Shown: one piece after another, positions 8,451-17,797 of the stretch
Position numbering within the stretch: the stretch's first letter is position 1
Layout of the letters: every line of letters begins with the position of its first letter
Assembly: GCF_003050705.1 (NCBI RefSeq)
Contig: NZ_QAOG01000002.1
Span: forward strand, 372,001-436,000
Origin: Sphingomonas aurantiaca
GTDB taxonomy: Bacteria; Pseudomonadota; Alphaproteobacteria; Sphingomonadales; Sphingomonadaceae
Length of the DNA: 64,000 nt
Direction: 5' to 3'
The notes under the pieces: generated by a model
Databases searched by the model: none
What the model saw: the letters and a program-made list of their open reading frames with translations, nothing else
What the model was told of the DNA's origin: nothing
Made by a program: the position numbers and the translations under genes

Positions 8451-8834
8451 TCAGGCGTGGCAGGTCTGTGCCGACTTGCCCGGTGCGGTCAGCGTGACGC
8501 TGGTCTCGTCGCCCGTCATCGACCAGCCGCCCTCGGCGGTCTTGGGCGCGCCGGCGACGTCGGCCTTCAGCGTGGTCGCGGTGCCGCCCTTCTTGGTGCG
8601 GACCACGGCCTGCTTGTCGCCCTGGAAGAACGTCACGTAGAGCAGGCTGTTGTCCTTGCAGCGCAGCGTCTGCTCGGACTTGATCGCGGGCGGCAGCACG
8701 ACCGGTGCGGCGTTCGCGAGCGTGTTCGCCATCGGATCGGGATTGGTATCAATCACCTCGGGCGAAGCAGGCTTGGAGTTGCAGGCAGCCAGCACGAGCA
8801 GCGCGGCGACGGCGGTCATGGGGAGAATTTTCAT
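8451..8834 (-). CDS. MliC-like lipoprotein (C-type lysozyme inhibitor family)
   Basis: 127-residue lipoprotein. The signal peptide ends in the lipobox LAAC (Cys near residue 18). The mature part has a C-terminal domain running from TLRCKDNSLLYVTFF to LTAPGKSAQTCHA, with two cysteines placed as in membrane-bound lysozyme inhibitors (MliC/PliC). Those proteins protect peptidoglycan from host C-type lysozyme. The family assignment rests on the short pattern of Cys and Gly positions, so it is moderate. The ATG at 8834 is chosen because it begins the signal peptide; the frame is open to 8873. Confidence 0.65.
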   Translation of the reverse strand: MKILPMTAVAALLVLAACNSKPASPEVIDTNPDPMANTLANAAPVVLPPAIKSEQTLRCKDNSLLYVTFFQGDKQAVVRTKKGGTATTLKADVAGAPKTAEGGWSMTGDETSVTLTAPGKSAQTCHA

Positions 8835-9030
8835 AGCGAAACATCGCTTCGCGCATGCAGCATGGAGCGTCAAGGCTTATGGCCCTTCGCGCGCCGGGCG
8901 TGCGCCACGCGGGCGCCGGGCCGGTGACGAACCGTGGCAGATCCGCGACGACCGGGCCGCGAGCATCGATTTTGGCGCGGCAAAGTTTCGCTCGCTTGCC
9001 CGAACTTGCCGGGGACGCCACATATGCCCC

Positions 9031-9999
9031 ATGCAAACGACACCTGATACGCTCGCCCTGATCGGCAATACCCCCCTCGTTCGCTTGAAGGGCCCCAGCG
9101 AGGCCACCGGCTGCGATATCTTCGGCAAGTGCGAATATGCGAACCCCGGCGCGTCGGTGAAGGATCGCGCCGCGCTGTTCATCGTCGAGGATGCCGAGCA
9201 GCGCGGGCTGCTCCAGCCCGGCGGGACGATCGTCGAGGGGACCGCGGGCAATACCGGGATCGGCCTGGCGCTGGTCGCCAATGCCAAGGGCTACAAGACG
9301 ATCATCGTCATGCCCGAGACGCAGAGCCGCGAGAAGATGGACACGTTGCGCGCGCTGGGCGCCGAGCTGGTGCTCGTCCCCGCCGCCGCCTTCTCGTCGC
9401 CCTGCCATTTCGTCCACACCTCGCGCCGGATCGCCGAGGAGACGCCGGGGGCAATCTGGGCGAACCAGTTCGACAATACCGCCAACCGCCGCGCGCATAT
9501 CGTCGGCACCGCCGAGGAGATCTGGGCGCAGATGGACGGACGCGTCGACGGCTTTACCTGCGCGGCGGGAACCGGCGGGACGATCGCCGGCGTCGGGCTG
9601 GGCCTCAAGGCGAAGGACGAGTCCGTCTGCATCGCGCTGAGCGATCCGCACGGCGCTGCGCTGTATAACTATTACGCGCATGGCGAGCTGAAGTCCGAGG
9701 GATCGTCGGCCGCCGAGGGAATCGGGCAGGGCCGGATCACCGCCAACCTGGAGGGTGCGCCGATCGACACGCAGTTCCGCATCTCGGACCAGGAGGGCTA
9801 TGCATGGGTCCGCCGGCTGCTCGACGAGGAAGGGCTGTGCCTGGGGCTGTCGTCGGGGATCAACGTCGCGGGCGCGGTGGCGCTCGCGCGGCATCTGGGG
9901 CCGGGCAAGCGGATCGCGACGATCCTGTGCGATACCGGATTCCGCTATCTCTCGACGCTGTACGATCCGGCATGGCGTGCGGCCAAGGGGCTCGGCTGA
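9031..9999 (+). CDS. cysK: Cysteine synthase A (O-acetylserine sulfhydrylase family)
   Basis: PLP enzyme of 322 residues that makes cysteine from O-acetylserine and sulfide. It shows the PLP-lysine motif NPGASVKDRAA near residue 44, the substrate loop EGTAGNTGIG near 70, and the phosphate-binding GTGGTIAGVG near 180. Length and motifs fit CysK rather than cystathionine beta-synthase, as no CBS domains follow. The ATG at 9031 has no Shine-Dalgarno. A CATATG hexamer sits only 4 bp upstream, so a leaderless transcript is possible. The frame extends upstream to 8650 but without family homology. Confidence 0.9.
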   Translation: MQTTPDTLALIGNTPLVRLKGPSEATGCDIFGKCEYANPGASVKDRAALFIVEDAEQRGLLQPGGTIVEGTAGNTGIGLALVANAKGYKTIIVMPETQSREKMDTLRALGAELVLVPAAAFSSPCHFVHTSRRIAEETPGAIWANQFDNTANRRAHIVGTAEEIWAQMDGRVDGFTCAAGTGGTIAGVGLGLKAKDESVCIALSDPHGAALYNYYAHGELKSEGSSAAEGIGQGRITANLEGAPIDTQFRISDQEGYAWVRRLLDEEGLCLGLSSGINVAGAVALARHLGPGKRIATILCDTGFRYLSTLYDPAWRAAKGLG

Positions 10000-10058
10000 T
10001 CGCCCGGATGCGCGGGAATCGACAGCGGCGCGATGGTCGGGTATCCTGGCGCGGCAAG

Positions 10059-10328
10059 ATGAAGTTACCACATGACCCCTCGCAGACGGCGCAGCGCATC
10101 AAGGTCGGCATGATCGGGCTGGCGGCGGTCGTCCTTCTGGTCGGGCTGGCAAGCGCGATCATCGGCTCGGCCAACCGCGAGCGCCCGGTCGCGACCGCGG
10201 GCACCGCGCAGCCGGACGTGGTCGCGAACATGGGCGTTTCGAATCTGGTCGACCCGGCGGGGGCAGGCGAACCACTCGCCGAGATGGGGGTCGCGCCGAG
10301 CGCCAATTCGCAGGCGCCTGCGCAGTAG
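10059..10328 (+). CDS. Small single-pass membrane protein, unknown
   Basis: 89 residues. A short basic N-terminus is followed by one transmembrane helix (about 17-38: GMIGLAAVVLLVGLASAII) and a polar Ala/Pro/Asn-rich tail that ends in APAQ. I do not recognise the family. It follows the cysteine synthase by about 60 bp on the same strand and may share its transcript. It lies upstream of the dcw cluster with about 680 bp between them. Confidence 0.6.
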   Translation: MKLPHDPSQTAQRIKVGMIGLAAVVLLVGLASAIIGSANRERPVATAGTAQPDVVANMGVSNLVDPAGAGEPLAEMGVAPSANSQAPAQ

Positions 10329-10469
10329 TTGGCGCTGGGGGCGTTGGGGTTTTGGGCTGAGTGGCAGCGTCTCGCGTGGCGGGTGTCGTTGGCGGAGCGT
10401 CACCCGGATCGCAACTCGGATCGTTGCCTGAAACCACGCCGCGCTCGTCACTCGGATCAACACCTATAT

Positions 10470-10553
10470 CGTCACCCCAGCGGAAGCTGGGGTCTCCAGC
10501 GTGGCAGGCGACGGGAGTCACATGGGGATACCCCAGCTTTCGCTGGGGTGACG
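10470..10553. repeat. Palindromic repeat element, CCCCAGC type
   Basis: Two 23-bp arms (10470-10492 and 10531-10553) are inverted copies with a single mismatch, separated by about 38 bp. Each arm is itself a small palindrome (CCCCAGC...GCTGGGG). The layout matches other long palindromes in this window (16308, 19010, 24070, 25038, 33775, 51441, 52209, 52291, 55359), though the arm sequence differs. Confidence 0.85.
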
Positions 10554-10944
10554 GTTTGGGCGTGCGATGCGATAGTTTACTCTCGGTCCTCGCCGTTAGC
10601 CGTCAAGTGTCCGCCGTCCGCCGTCTCGCGTCCGGTGTCCGGCCTTACACGTGGCGCATTCAGCGTACGGCACTTTGCGGAAGGCATTCGGCCTGTCGCA
10701 TTCGGCCCGGAGCGCGGTTCGAGACACCAGCGTGCATCGATATCGGCCAAATCCCTGGATTTCCCCGGCAACACCCCGCAGACTGCCCGGATCGAGTCCG
10801 ATGTGCACCGAAATTCCCCCCGAAGCGACGCGCGAAACTCGTCGCAATTCCGTCCAATCCCCAAAAATCCCGTTGCGTCCCCGGACCTCTATGGTAGATG
10901 GAGGTTAATACAGGGGCACGTTCACCGTTAGCTGTCAGCGCGGT

Positions 10945-10970
10945 CGGAACGCGGCGAGAGTCGCGTTCCG
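10945..10970. repeat. Inverted repeat before mraZ
   Basis: Perfect 9-bp arms CGGAACGCG / CGCGTTCCG with an 8-bp spacer, ending 39 bp before the mraZ start. It could be an operator for a dimeric regulator or a leader hairpin of the dcw operon. It is not the tandem TGGGN array bound by E. coli MraZ. Confidence 0.5.
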
Positions 10971-11009
10971 AGATGGTGAGGCGTGTGCGCCATTTCGAAG
11001 GGTTTTGGC

Positions 11010-11510
11010 GTGTCGGTACGGGGTCGCTATCAAGGAGACGGTATCGGCCTTGTCGACGACAAGGGCCGGGTAGCCATCCCCTCGGCGCTCCGCACGACAC
11101 TTTCCGCAAATGCGCCCAAGGCGAACGGCAAGGACGGCGGGACCATCATCATCGGCGCGCATCAGAAGAATCGCTGCCTGGTCGCGTATGATCCGGGCTA
11201 TGTCGACATTCTCGCCGAGCGCCTCGACCGCCGCGAATCCGAGAACACGTCCGAGAACGGCGAATACGACTATAACATCAAACGCGCCGCAGCGTCGGGC
11301 GAAGCCGTCCCCTTCGATGGCTCCGGTCGCTTCATCATGCCTGCGTTCCCGCGCTTCTATGCGGGCATCAAGGGCCATGCGTTTTTCTACGGCGTGCTCG
11401 ATTATATCGAGATCTGGGATCCCGCGACGCTGATCGCCACTGACGGCATGCCCCCCGTCGTCAAGGAGATGGCGCGCTTCTACATGGCCGAGAAGGGGGT
11501 CCAGCTGTGA
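11010..11510 (+). CDS. mraZ: Transcriptional regulator MraZ
   Basis: 166-residue AbrB-like (SpoVT/AbrB fold) DNA-binding protein, first gene of the division and wall cluster and in other bacteria its autoregulator. Two MraZ motifs are visible: [16 protein letters not shown] near residue 14 and [21 protein letters not shown] near residue 100. The GTG at 11010 is chosen because GAAGG lies 7 bp upstream and the N-terminus then begins [10 protein letters not shown], close to the family start. A GTG at 10983 is possible. The stop overlaps the rsmH start. Confidence 0.93.
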   Translation: MSVRGRYQGDGIGLVDDKGRVAIPSALRTTLSANAPKANGKDGGTIIIGAHQKNRCLVAYDPGYVDILAERLDRRESENTSENGEYDYNIKRAAASGEAVPFDGSGRFIMPAFPRFYAGIKGHAFFYGVLDYIEIWDPATLIATDGMPPVVKEMARFYMAEKGVQL

Positions 11511-12457
11511 GCAGCCCCGACGCGCCGCATATCCCCGTCCTGCTCGACGAAGTCCTGGCGGCGCTCGCCCCCGAGCCCGGCGAGACGATAGTCGACGGCA
11601 CGTTCGGCGCAGGCGGCTATACGCTGGCCTTGCTCAAGTCGGGCGCTCGCGTGATCGCGTTCGATCGTGATCCTGATGCGATCGCCGCCGGCCGCGGGAT
11701 CGAGGACGCCGAAGACGGGCTGACGCTGATCGCCGCGGACTTCTCGGCCATGGCGTCCGAGCTCGAGGCGCGCGGGCTGGCACCGGTCGACGGCGTGACT
11801 CTCGACATCGGCGTGTCGTCGATGCAGCTCGACCAGGCCGAGCGCGGCTTCTCGTTCCAGTCGGACGGCCCGCTCGACATGCGGATGGCGCAGGCCGGCA
11901 TGTCGGCGGCGGACTTCGTCAACGAGGCGGACGAGAACGAGATCGCCGACGTGCTGTACCAGTACGGCGACGAGCCCAAGTCGCGGCGCGTGGCGCGCGC
12001 GATCGTCGCGGCGCGCCCGCTGACGCGGACCGGCGAGCTGGCGCACATCGTCCGCCGTGCGCTCGGCTACAAGGCGCATGACAAGAAGGACCCCGCGACG
12101 CGGGCGTTCCAGGCGATTCGCATCCATGTGAACCGCGAGCTGGGTGAGCTGGCGGACGGGTTGCTGGCCGCCGAGCGCGTGCTGAAGCCCGGCGGTCGCC
12201 TCGCGATCGTGACGTTCCACAGCCTCGAGGACCGGATGGTGAAGCGCTTCCTGCGCACGCGTTCGGGCGGGGCGCCTTCAGGTTCGCGTCATCTTCCGCA
12301 GGCGAAGGCCGCGGCGGAACCGAGTTTTTCTCATGTCGGCCGCGGTGTGCGCGCCGGCGAGGCCGAGGTCGCACGCAATCCGCGCGCGCGCTCGGCGACA
12401 TTACGGACGGCGCGGCGGACCTCCGCGCAACCCTGGACGGAAGAGGTGACGACATGA
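11507..12457 (+). CDS. rsmH: 16S rRNA (cytosine1402-N4)-methyltransferase
   Basis: S-adenosylmethionine-dependent methyltransferase that N4-methylates C1402 of 16S rRNA. 316 residues. [10 protein letters not shown] at the N-terminus, the SAM-binding [10 protein letters not shown] near residue 30, [18 protein letters not shown] near 103, and [15 protein letters not shown] and [15 protein letters not shown] in the C-terminal half are family signatures. It starts with GTG overlapping the mraZ stop by 4 bp and ends overlapping ftsL by 4 bp. Confidence 0.97.
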   Translation: MSSPDAPHIPVLLDEVLAALAPEPGETIVDGTFGAGGYTLALLKSGARVIAFDRDPDAIAAGRGIEDAEDGLTLIAADFSAMASELEARGLAPVDGVTLDIGVSSMQLDQAERGFSFQSDGPLDMRMAQAGMSAADFVNEADENEIADVLYQYGDEPKSRRVARAIVAARPLTRTGELAHIVRRALGYKAHDKKDPATRAFQAIRIHVNRELGELADGLLAAERVLKPGGRLAIVTFHSLEDRMVKRFLRTRSGGAPSGSRHLPQAKAAAEPSFSHVGRGVRAGEAEVARNPRARSATLRTARRTSAQPWTEEVTT

Positions 12458-13149
12458 CGGCGGCGTATCGGATGAAGGGTGTGGGCTGGTTCGGGGGCTG
12501 TGTCGCCGTCGTGCTCGGTTTCTACCTCGTGTCGCTGCAGGTGGCCGCCGAGCGCAAGAAGCTGGAGGCGGTCAACGGCCAGATCCGGTCGGCGCAGCGC
12601 GATATCCGCGCGCTGGAGACCGAGTTCGACACGCGCGGCAACCTCGCGCAGCTCGAGCGATGGAACGGCGACACGCTGGCGCTGTCGGCGCCGACCGCGG
12701 GCCAGTTCGTGGTGAGCGAGGCTGCGCTCGCGTCGCTCGACGTCAACAGCCTGCGCGCGGACGGGGTCCAGACCGCCGCGCTGCTGGTGCCGTCGGGGGC
12801 AGGGTCGGTCGTGTCGACGCCGATCGTTCCGGTGACGGCGGCGCCCGCGGTCGTGAAGCTCGCGCCCGCGCCGGTGCAAATGGCACAGGCGAGCGCGCCG
12901 CGCGCGATCAACGTCGCGATTGCGGCCGCGTCGAAGACCGCGCTGAAGCCGGTGGTGATCCGTGCGTCGGTGGCGACGCCGCGGTCTGCCGAGGCGGCGC
13001 TCGTCCGCGCGGCCAAGACCGATCGCCTGGCGGCCGTCGCCAAGGTTCGGCCGCAGGCGGTCGCGATGCTCGACCGCAAGCTGCTGTCCGATACGACTCT
13101 GGGTGACATCATGAGCGGTGCCCGCTCCGAGAGCGGCCGGCGGCGGTGA
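12454..13149 (+). CDS. ftsL: FtsL-like cell division protein with long C-terminal extension
   Basis: By position between rsmH and ftsI and by layout this is FtsL, the bitopic divisome protein that works with FtsB and FtsQ. One membrane helix (about 9-31) is followed by a short coiled-coil-like stretch ([33 protein letters not shown], split here only for description). Typical FtsL is about 100-130 residues; this one is 231. The extra 130 residues are Ala/Val/Pro-rich with a basic end ([11 protein letters not shown]). The core sequence is poorly conserved across species, so the assignment leans on context. Confidence 0.75.
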   Translation: MTAAYRMKGVGWFGGCVAVVLGFYLVSLQVAAERKKLEAVNGQIRSAQRDIRALETEFDTRGNLAQLERWNGDTLALSAPTAGQFVVSEAALASLDVNSLRADGVQTAALLVPSGAGSVVSTPIVPVTAAPAVVKLAPAPVQMAQASAPRAINVAIAAASKTALKPVVIRASVATPRSAEAALVRAAKTDRLAAVAKVRPQAVAMLDRKLLSDTTLGDIMSGARSESGRRR

Positions 13150-14864
13150 CCGCCTTGGTCGCCCGGCCTGTCGCGCAACATCGTAGCGCCAATCAGCGTC
13201 ACGCGCTGGTGGCGACCGCGCATACGCGCCTGATGATGCTGATGTTCCTGTTCGGCGCGGCGGTGCTGGTGGTGATCGGGCGGCTGGGGATGCTGGCGGT
13301 GCAGGCGTCGCTCGCCGATCCGCAGGCGCGCGCGGCGATAATCGCGGCGCGCGGCGACATCGTCGATCGCAACGGCGCGCCGCTGGCGCGGACGATCGAT
13401 GCGTGGACGATCGCGGTCCACCCCAAGAAGCTGATCGGCGACCCGACCGAGGTCGCGAGCAAGCTGGCCGCGCTGATGCCCGAGGCGGGCGACCAGGCGC
13501 ATTATTATGCGCTGCTGACGTCGGGCAAGAGCTTCATCTATCTGCAGAGGCGCGCGTCGCCCGCGCTCGTCGAGCAGGTCAATGCGATCGGCGAGCCTGC
13601 GATCGTGTTCGACCGCGACACGCAGCGCCTGTACCCGCAATCGACGATGGCGGCGCATGCGCTGGGCTTCCTGTCGACCGCGGGGCACGGGATGAGCGGG
13701 ATGGAACGCGTGCTCGACGAGCGGCTGACCAACCCGGCGCTGAACGGCACGCCGGTCGCGCTGTCGCTCGACAACCGAGTCCAGGCGGCGATGGAGAGCG
13801 AGCTGGGCCGCGCGATGACGACCTTCTCCGCGCGCGGCGCGGGCGGGATCGTCCTCGACGTGGCGACGGGCGAGGTGATCGCGATGGTCTCGCTGCCGAC
13901 CTTCAACCCCAATCGCGTCGGGATGGCGGGCAGCGAGGAGCTGCGCAACATCACGACGCAGAGCGTGTTCGAGCTGGGATCGACGTTCAAGCCGATCACG
14001 ATGGCGACCGCGATGGATACCGGCGTCGTCACGTCGTTCGCGCGGCGGTTCGACGCGACACACCCGTTGCAGGTCGGCCGCTTTACGATCCATGACGAGC
14101 GCGGCGATCCCAAGCGCTGGCTGAACATGGCGGAGACGCTGATCTATTCGTCGAACATCGCCACTGCGCGCGTCGCCGACGAGGTCGGGCCGGCGCGGAT
14201 GCAGACGATGTTCAAGAAACTGGGCTTCGACACCAAGCCCGATATCGAGCTGCGCGAGAAGGGCCGCCCGTTGTGGCCGAAATACTGGGCGCGCACGACG
14301 ACGATGACGACGGCTTATGGCCACGGCATCGCGGTGACCCCATTACATCTGGCCAGCGCTTATGCGGCGTTGGTCAATGGCGGGATCTGGCGGCCGGCGA
14401 CGCTGCTCAAGGTCGCGCCGGGGCATGCGCCCGTTGGTCGCCGTGTCATCACCGAGCAGACCAGCGCGCGGATGCGGCAGATGCTGCGGCTGATCGTGCA
14501 GCGCGGGACGGGGCGCAAGGGCGATGCACCGGGCTACCGCGTCGGCGGCAAGACGGGCACGGCCGAGGCGGCGGTGTCGGGCGGCTATGACCATTCGCGC
14601 AACGTGGCGACGTTTGCCGCCGCGTTCCCGATGGATGCGCCGCGCTACGTGGTGCTGGCGATGCTCGATTCGCCGCTCGGCACGAAGGAAACCGCCGGGT
14701 GGAAGACAGCTGCATGGAACACCGCGCCGGTGGTGGGCCGGACGATCTCGCGCGTCGGCGCGATCCTGGGCGTGGTGCCCGACGCGCACCGCGACATCGA
14801 CGTGTCTGACATCGTGCCGACTTTGTGGCAGGACCCTACCCGTACGCAGCCAACCGGGCAATGA
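13146..14864 (+). CDS. ftsI: Peptidoglycan transpeptidase FtsI (PBP3)
   Basis: Septal class B penicillin-binding protein, 572 residues. One N-terminal membrane anchor (about 28-52) precedes a pedestal domain and a transpeptidase domain. The three active-site motifs are present: STFK at about 279-282, SSN at about 335-337, and KTG at about 469-471. It crosslinks septal wall together with FtsW, which is coded 5 kb downstream in the same cluster. The start GTG overlaps the ftsL stop. Confidence 0.97.
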   Translation: MTALVARPVAQHRSANQRHALVATAHTRLMMLMFLFGAAVLVVIGRLGMLAVQASLADPQARAAIIAARGDIVDRNGAPLARTIDAWTIAVHPKKLIGDPTEVASKLAALMPEAGDQAHYYALLTSGKSFIYLQRRASPALVEQVNAIGEPAIVFDRDTQRLYPQSTMAAHALGFLSTAGHGMSGMERVLDERLTNPALNGTPVALSLDNRVQAAMESELGRAMTTFSARGAGGIVLDVATGEVIAMVSLPTFNPNRVGMAGSEELRNITTQSVFELGSTFKPITMATAMDTGVVTSFARRFDATHPLQVGRFTIHDERGDPKRWLNMAETLIYSSNIATARVADEVGPARMQTMFKKLGFDTKPDIELREKGRPLWPKYWARTTTMTTAYGHGIAVTPLHLASAYAALVNGGIWRPATLLKVAPGHAPVGRRVITEQTSARMRQMLRLIVQRGTGRKGDAPGYRVGGKTGTAEAAVSGGYDHSRNVATFAAAFPMDAPRYVVLAMLDSPLGTKETAGWKTAAWNTAPVVGRTISRVGAILGVVPDAHRDIDVSDIVPTLWQDPTRTQPTGQ

Positions 14865-14874
14865 GGACGACCAA

Positions 14875-16290
14875 ATGAAGCTGTCAGCGCTGACCGACGG
14901 GACGGAAGAGGCGCAGGTGACGGGGTTCGCGATCGATCACCGCAAGGTCGCGCCGGGTACGGTGTTCGGCGCGTTCGAGGGGGCGCGCGTGAACGGCGAG
15001 GACTATATCGCCGACGCGATCCGGTCTGGCGCGATCGCGGTGGTCGCGCGGCCCGGGCTGACCGTCGAGGGCGCCGCCTACATCGCCGACGAGACCCCGC
15101 GCGAGCGGTTCGCGCAGCTGGCGGCGAAGTTCTTCGCGCCGTTTCCCGAGACGTCGGTGGCGATCACCGGGACCAACGGGAAGACGTCGTGCGTCGAGAT
15201 GACGCGGCAGCTGTGGCGGATGGCGGGCTTTCATGCGGCGTCGATCGGCACGCTGGGTGTCACGACCGCCGACGAGCGCGTGACGACCGGGCTGACGACG
15301 CCCGACGTGGTGACGTTCCTGTCGAACGTCGCGGGGCTGGCGCGCGAAGGCGTGACTCATCTGGCGTTCGAGGCGTCGAGCCACGGGCTGACGCAGTACC
15401 GGACCGAGGGGCTGAAGGTGGCCGCGGCGGCGTTCACCAACCTTAGCCGCGATCATCTCGACTATCATGGTGACATGGCGGCGTATTTCACCGCCAAGAT
15501 CCGATTGTTCTCCGAAGTGCTGTCGACCGATGGCACCGCGGTGGTGTGGGCGGACGATCCGCAAGCGGCGCGCGTGATCGACCTGGCGCGCGAGCGCGGC
15601 AACCGGCTGGTGACGGTCGGCACGCAGGGCGAGACGTTGCGGCTGGTGGAACGTGATCCGACTCTGCTGGGGCAAGGGCTGACGATCGAGGCTGACGGCC
15701 AGACGTACACGGTGACGCTGCCGCTGATCGGGGCGTATCAGGCGGCGAATGCTTTGGTGTCCGCCGGGCTGGTGATCGCGACAGGCGGCGATGTGGCTGC
15801 GACGATCGCGAACCTCGCGCGGTTGCAGCCAGTGCGCGGGCGGCTGGAGCGGGCGGTGATCGCGAAGTCGGGTGCGCCGGTCTATGTCGATTACGCGCAT
15901 ACGCCCGATGCGCTGGAGGCCGCGATCGCCGCGCTGAAGCCGCATGCGGGCGGCAAGCTGATCGTCGTGTTCGGCGCGGGCGGCGACCGCGATACGGGCA
16001 AGCGCGAGACGATGGGGCAGGTGGCGGTGCAGCATGCTGACCGCGTGATCGTGACCGACGACAATCCGCGGACCGAGGATGCGCGGGCGATCCGCAGCGA
16101 CGTGCTCAAGGGTGCGCGCGGGGCCGAGGAGATTGGCGACCGGCGGGCGGCGATCGGGGCGGCGGTGCGCGAGGCGGGGCCCGAGGATATCGTGCTGATT
16201 GCGGGCAAGGGGCATGAGCAGGGGCAGATCGTCGGCGATATGGTGCTGCCGTTCGACGACGTCAGCGTGGCGCGGGAGTGTGCTGCGTGA
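14875..16290 (+). CDS. murE: UDP-MurNAc-tripeptide synthetase MurE
   Basis: Cytoplasmic Mur ligase, 471 residues, adding the third amino acid of the stem peptide. The ATP-binding GTNGKT lies near residues 98-103, with FEASSHGL and YAHTPDAL after it. The DNPR motif near 396 is the signature of meso-diaminopimelate specificity. The start at 14875 has GAGGA at 7 bp. The frame is open upstream inside ftsI, but that part is a shadow. A palindromic repeat separates it from murF. Confidence 0.97.
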   Translation: MKLSALTDGTEEAQVTGFAIDHRKVAPGTVFGAFEGARVNGEDYIADAIRSGAIAVVARPGLTVEGAAYIADETPRERFAQLAAKFFAPFPETSVAITGTNGKTSCVEMTRQLWRMAGFHAASIGTLGVTTADERVTTGLTTPDVVTFLSNVAGLAREGVTHLAFEASSHGLTQYRTEGLKVAAAAFTNLSRDHLDYHGDMAAYFTAKIRLFSEVLSTDGTAVVWADDPQAARVIDLARERGNRLVTVGTQGETLRLVERDPTLLGQGLTIEADGQTYTVTLPLIGAYQAANALVSAGLVIATGGDVAATIANLARLQPVRGRLERAVIAKSGAPVYVDYAHTPDALEAAIAALKPHAGGKLIVVFGAGGDRDTGKRETMGQVAVQHADRVIVTDDNPRTEDARAIRSDVLKGARGAEEIGDRRAAIGAAVREAGPEDIVLIAGKGHEQGQIVGDMVLPFDDVSVARECAA

Positions 16291-16307
16291 GGGGGGCTAG
16301 ATCTTCA

Positions 16308-16414
16308 TTCCCCTCCCGCTTGCGGGAGGGGCTAGGGGAGGGCGCGACGTACGTACTGGCGTCCGGCCTGCTTGGTCAGCCCCTCCCCCGACCCCTCCCG
16401 CAAGCGGGAGGGGA
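16308..16414. repeat. Palindromic repeat element between murE and murF
   Basis: Arms at 16308-16342 and 16381-16414 are inverted copies of a CCCCTCCCGCTTGCGGGAGGGG-type sequence, with a spacer of about 38 bp. It fills nearly the whole gap between murE and murF. Its right arm ends 3 bp before the murF start and contains the GGAGG used as ribosome binding site. Close relatives lie at 24070, 25038 and 51441. Confidence 0.93.
16407..16411 (+). promoter_or_regulatory. Repeat-derived ribosome binding site of murF
   Basis: GGAGG followed by exactly 6 bases before the murF ATG. The motif is part of the right arm of the palindromic repeat, so translation of murF appears to rely on the repeat. The opposite arm could base-pair with it in the mRNA. 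Confidence 0.7.
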
Positions 16415-16417
16415 GCA

Positions 16418-17797
16418 ATGAGCTTGTGGACTTCGGCTGAGATCGCCGCCGCCACTGGCGGTGTGGCGTCGGGGGACTTTTCCGTCTCCGGCGTCGCGTT
16501 CGATTCGCGCGAGGTTGGGCCTGGCGATCTGTTCGTGGCGATGAAGGGCGAGGCGAGCGACGGACATCTGTTCCTCGACCAGGCGTTTGCGCAGGGTGCC
16601 GCCGGGGCGATCGTGTCCGAGCCTTGCGACCACCCGCATGTGCTGGTCGCGGACAGTTTCGTCGCGCTCAACGCGCTTGGCGCCGCGAGCCGCGCGCGCA
16701 GTGGTGCGACGATCATGGGCGTCACCGGGTCGGTCGGCAAGACCAGCGCGAAGGAGGCGCTGTTCGCATGTCTCGACCGCGCGGCGCCGGGCGCGGTGCA
16801 TCGCTCGGTCAAGAGCTACAACAACCATACGGGCGTGCCGCTGAGCCTTGCGCGGATGCCGCGCGACGCGGTGTTCGGCGTGTTCGAGATGGGGATGAAC
16901 CATGCCGGCGAACTCGCCGAACTGACTCAGCTGGTGCGGCCGCATATCGCGATGATCACTGCGATCGCGCCCGCGCATACCGCGTTCTTCCGCGACGAAA
17001 GCGCGATCGCGGATGCCAAGGGCGAGATCTTCGCCGGGCTGATGCCGGGCGGCACCGCGATCGTCCCCTATGACAGCCCGCATCGCGACCGGCTGCTCGG
17101 CCATGCGGCGCCGCATGCCGCGCATATCGTGACCTTCGGCAGCGAAAAGGGCGCCGACGTGCGCGCGATCGAGGCGATGCGCCTGCCGACCGGCGGGACG
17201 TTCGTTACCGCGCGGATGGGGCAGGCCGCGGACCACGAACTGAGCTTCACGATCGCGCAGCCGGGCGCGCACTGGGTATCGAACGCGCTGGGCGTGCTGG
17301 CGTGCGTGCAGGCGGCGGGGAGCGATCTTGGACTCGCGGGGCTGGCGCTTGCCGAGCTCGGCGGGCTGCAGGGGCGCGGCGCGCGATCCATGGCGTCTGT
17401 CGGTGATGGCGAGATTCTCGTTATCGACGAGAGCTACAATGCGAACCCGTCGTCGATGCGCGCGACGCTCAGCGTCCTGAGCCATGAGCCGGGGCGGCAT
17501 ATCGCGGTGCTTGGCGAGATGCGCGAATTGGGCGACGCCTCGGCCGACTATCATGCGGGGCTTGTCGAACCGATCCTTGCGGCGCGCGTCGAAATGGCGC
17601 TGCTGGTCGGTGAAGCGATGGCACCGCTCGCGCAGGTGCTTGAGGGACAGATCGAAACCGTCCATGTGGGCGACGCTGCGACCGCGCTCGCCACGTTACG
17701 GACGCTAATCGCGCCGGGCGACGCCGTGCTCGTCAAGGGATCGAACGGGGTTGGGCTCGCTCGGGTCGTGGCAGGTCTCTTGAGCGGGAAAAACTGA
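16418..17797 (+). CDS. murF: UDP-MurNAc-tripeptide:D-Ala-D-Ala ligase MurF
   Basis: Mur ligase, 459 residues, adding D-Ala-D-Ala to complete the pentapeptide precursor. Motifs: FDSREVGPGDLFVAMKGE at the N-terminal domain, GVTGSVGKTSAKE (P-loop) near residue 102, SYNNHTGVPLSLARMP, FEMGMNHAGELAEL, and IDESYNANPSSMRATL. The start ATG follows the repeat arm by 3 bp. mraY begins at the next base after the stop, suggesting coupling. Confidence 0.97.
   Translation: MSLWTSAEIAAATGGVASGDFSVSGVAFDSREVGPGDLFVAMKGEASDGHLFLDQAFAQGAAGAIVSEPCDHPHVLVADSFVALNALGAASRARSGATIMGVTGSVGKTSAKEALFACLDRAAPGAVHRSVKSYNNHTGVPLSLARMPRDAVFGVFEMGMNHAGELAELTQLVRPHIAMITAIAPAHTAFFRDESAIADAKGEIFAGLMPGGTAIVPYDSPHRDRLLGHAAPHAAHIVTFGSEKGADVRAIEAMRLPTGGTFVTARMGQAADHELSFTIAQPGAHWVSNALGVLACVQAAGSDLGLAGLALAELGGLQGRGARSMASVGDGEILVIDESYNANPSSMRATLSVLSHEPGRHIAVLGEMRELGDASADYHAGLVEPILAARVEMALLVGEAMAPLAQVLEGQIETVHVGDAATALATLRTLIAPGDAVLVKGSNGVGLARVVAGLLSGKN

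Larger units (their letters stand above)
10329..11009. other. Gene-poor gap upstream of the dcw cluster
   Basis: About 680 bp with no convincing gene. The overlapping ORFs here have compositions expected of GC-rich noncoding DNA. It contains a palindromic repeat (10470-10553), a short inverted repeat just before mraZ (10945-10970), and presumably the promoter of the cell-wall operon, which I could not place with confidence. No tRNA or other structured RNA was recognised. Confidence 0.6.

Noticed and set aside
10870..10985. MraZ-type TGGGN tandem boxes before mraZ
   Set aside because: TGG triplets occur but not at 10-bp spacing; no convincing array.
12522..14324. 600-codon minus-strand frame opposite ftsL and ftsI
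   Set aside because: Its composition is that of a complementary-strand shadow (Arg/His/Asp-rich), and the opposite strand codes well-supported ftsI.
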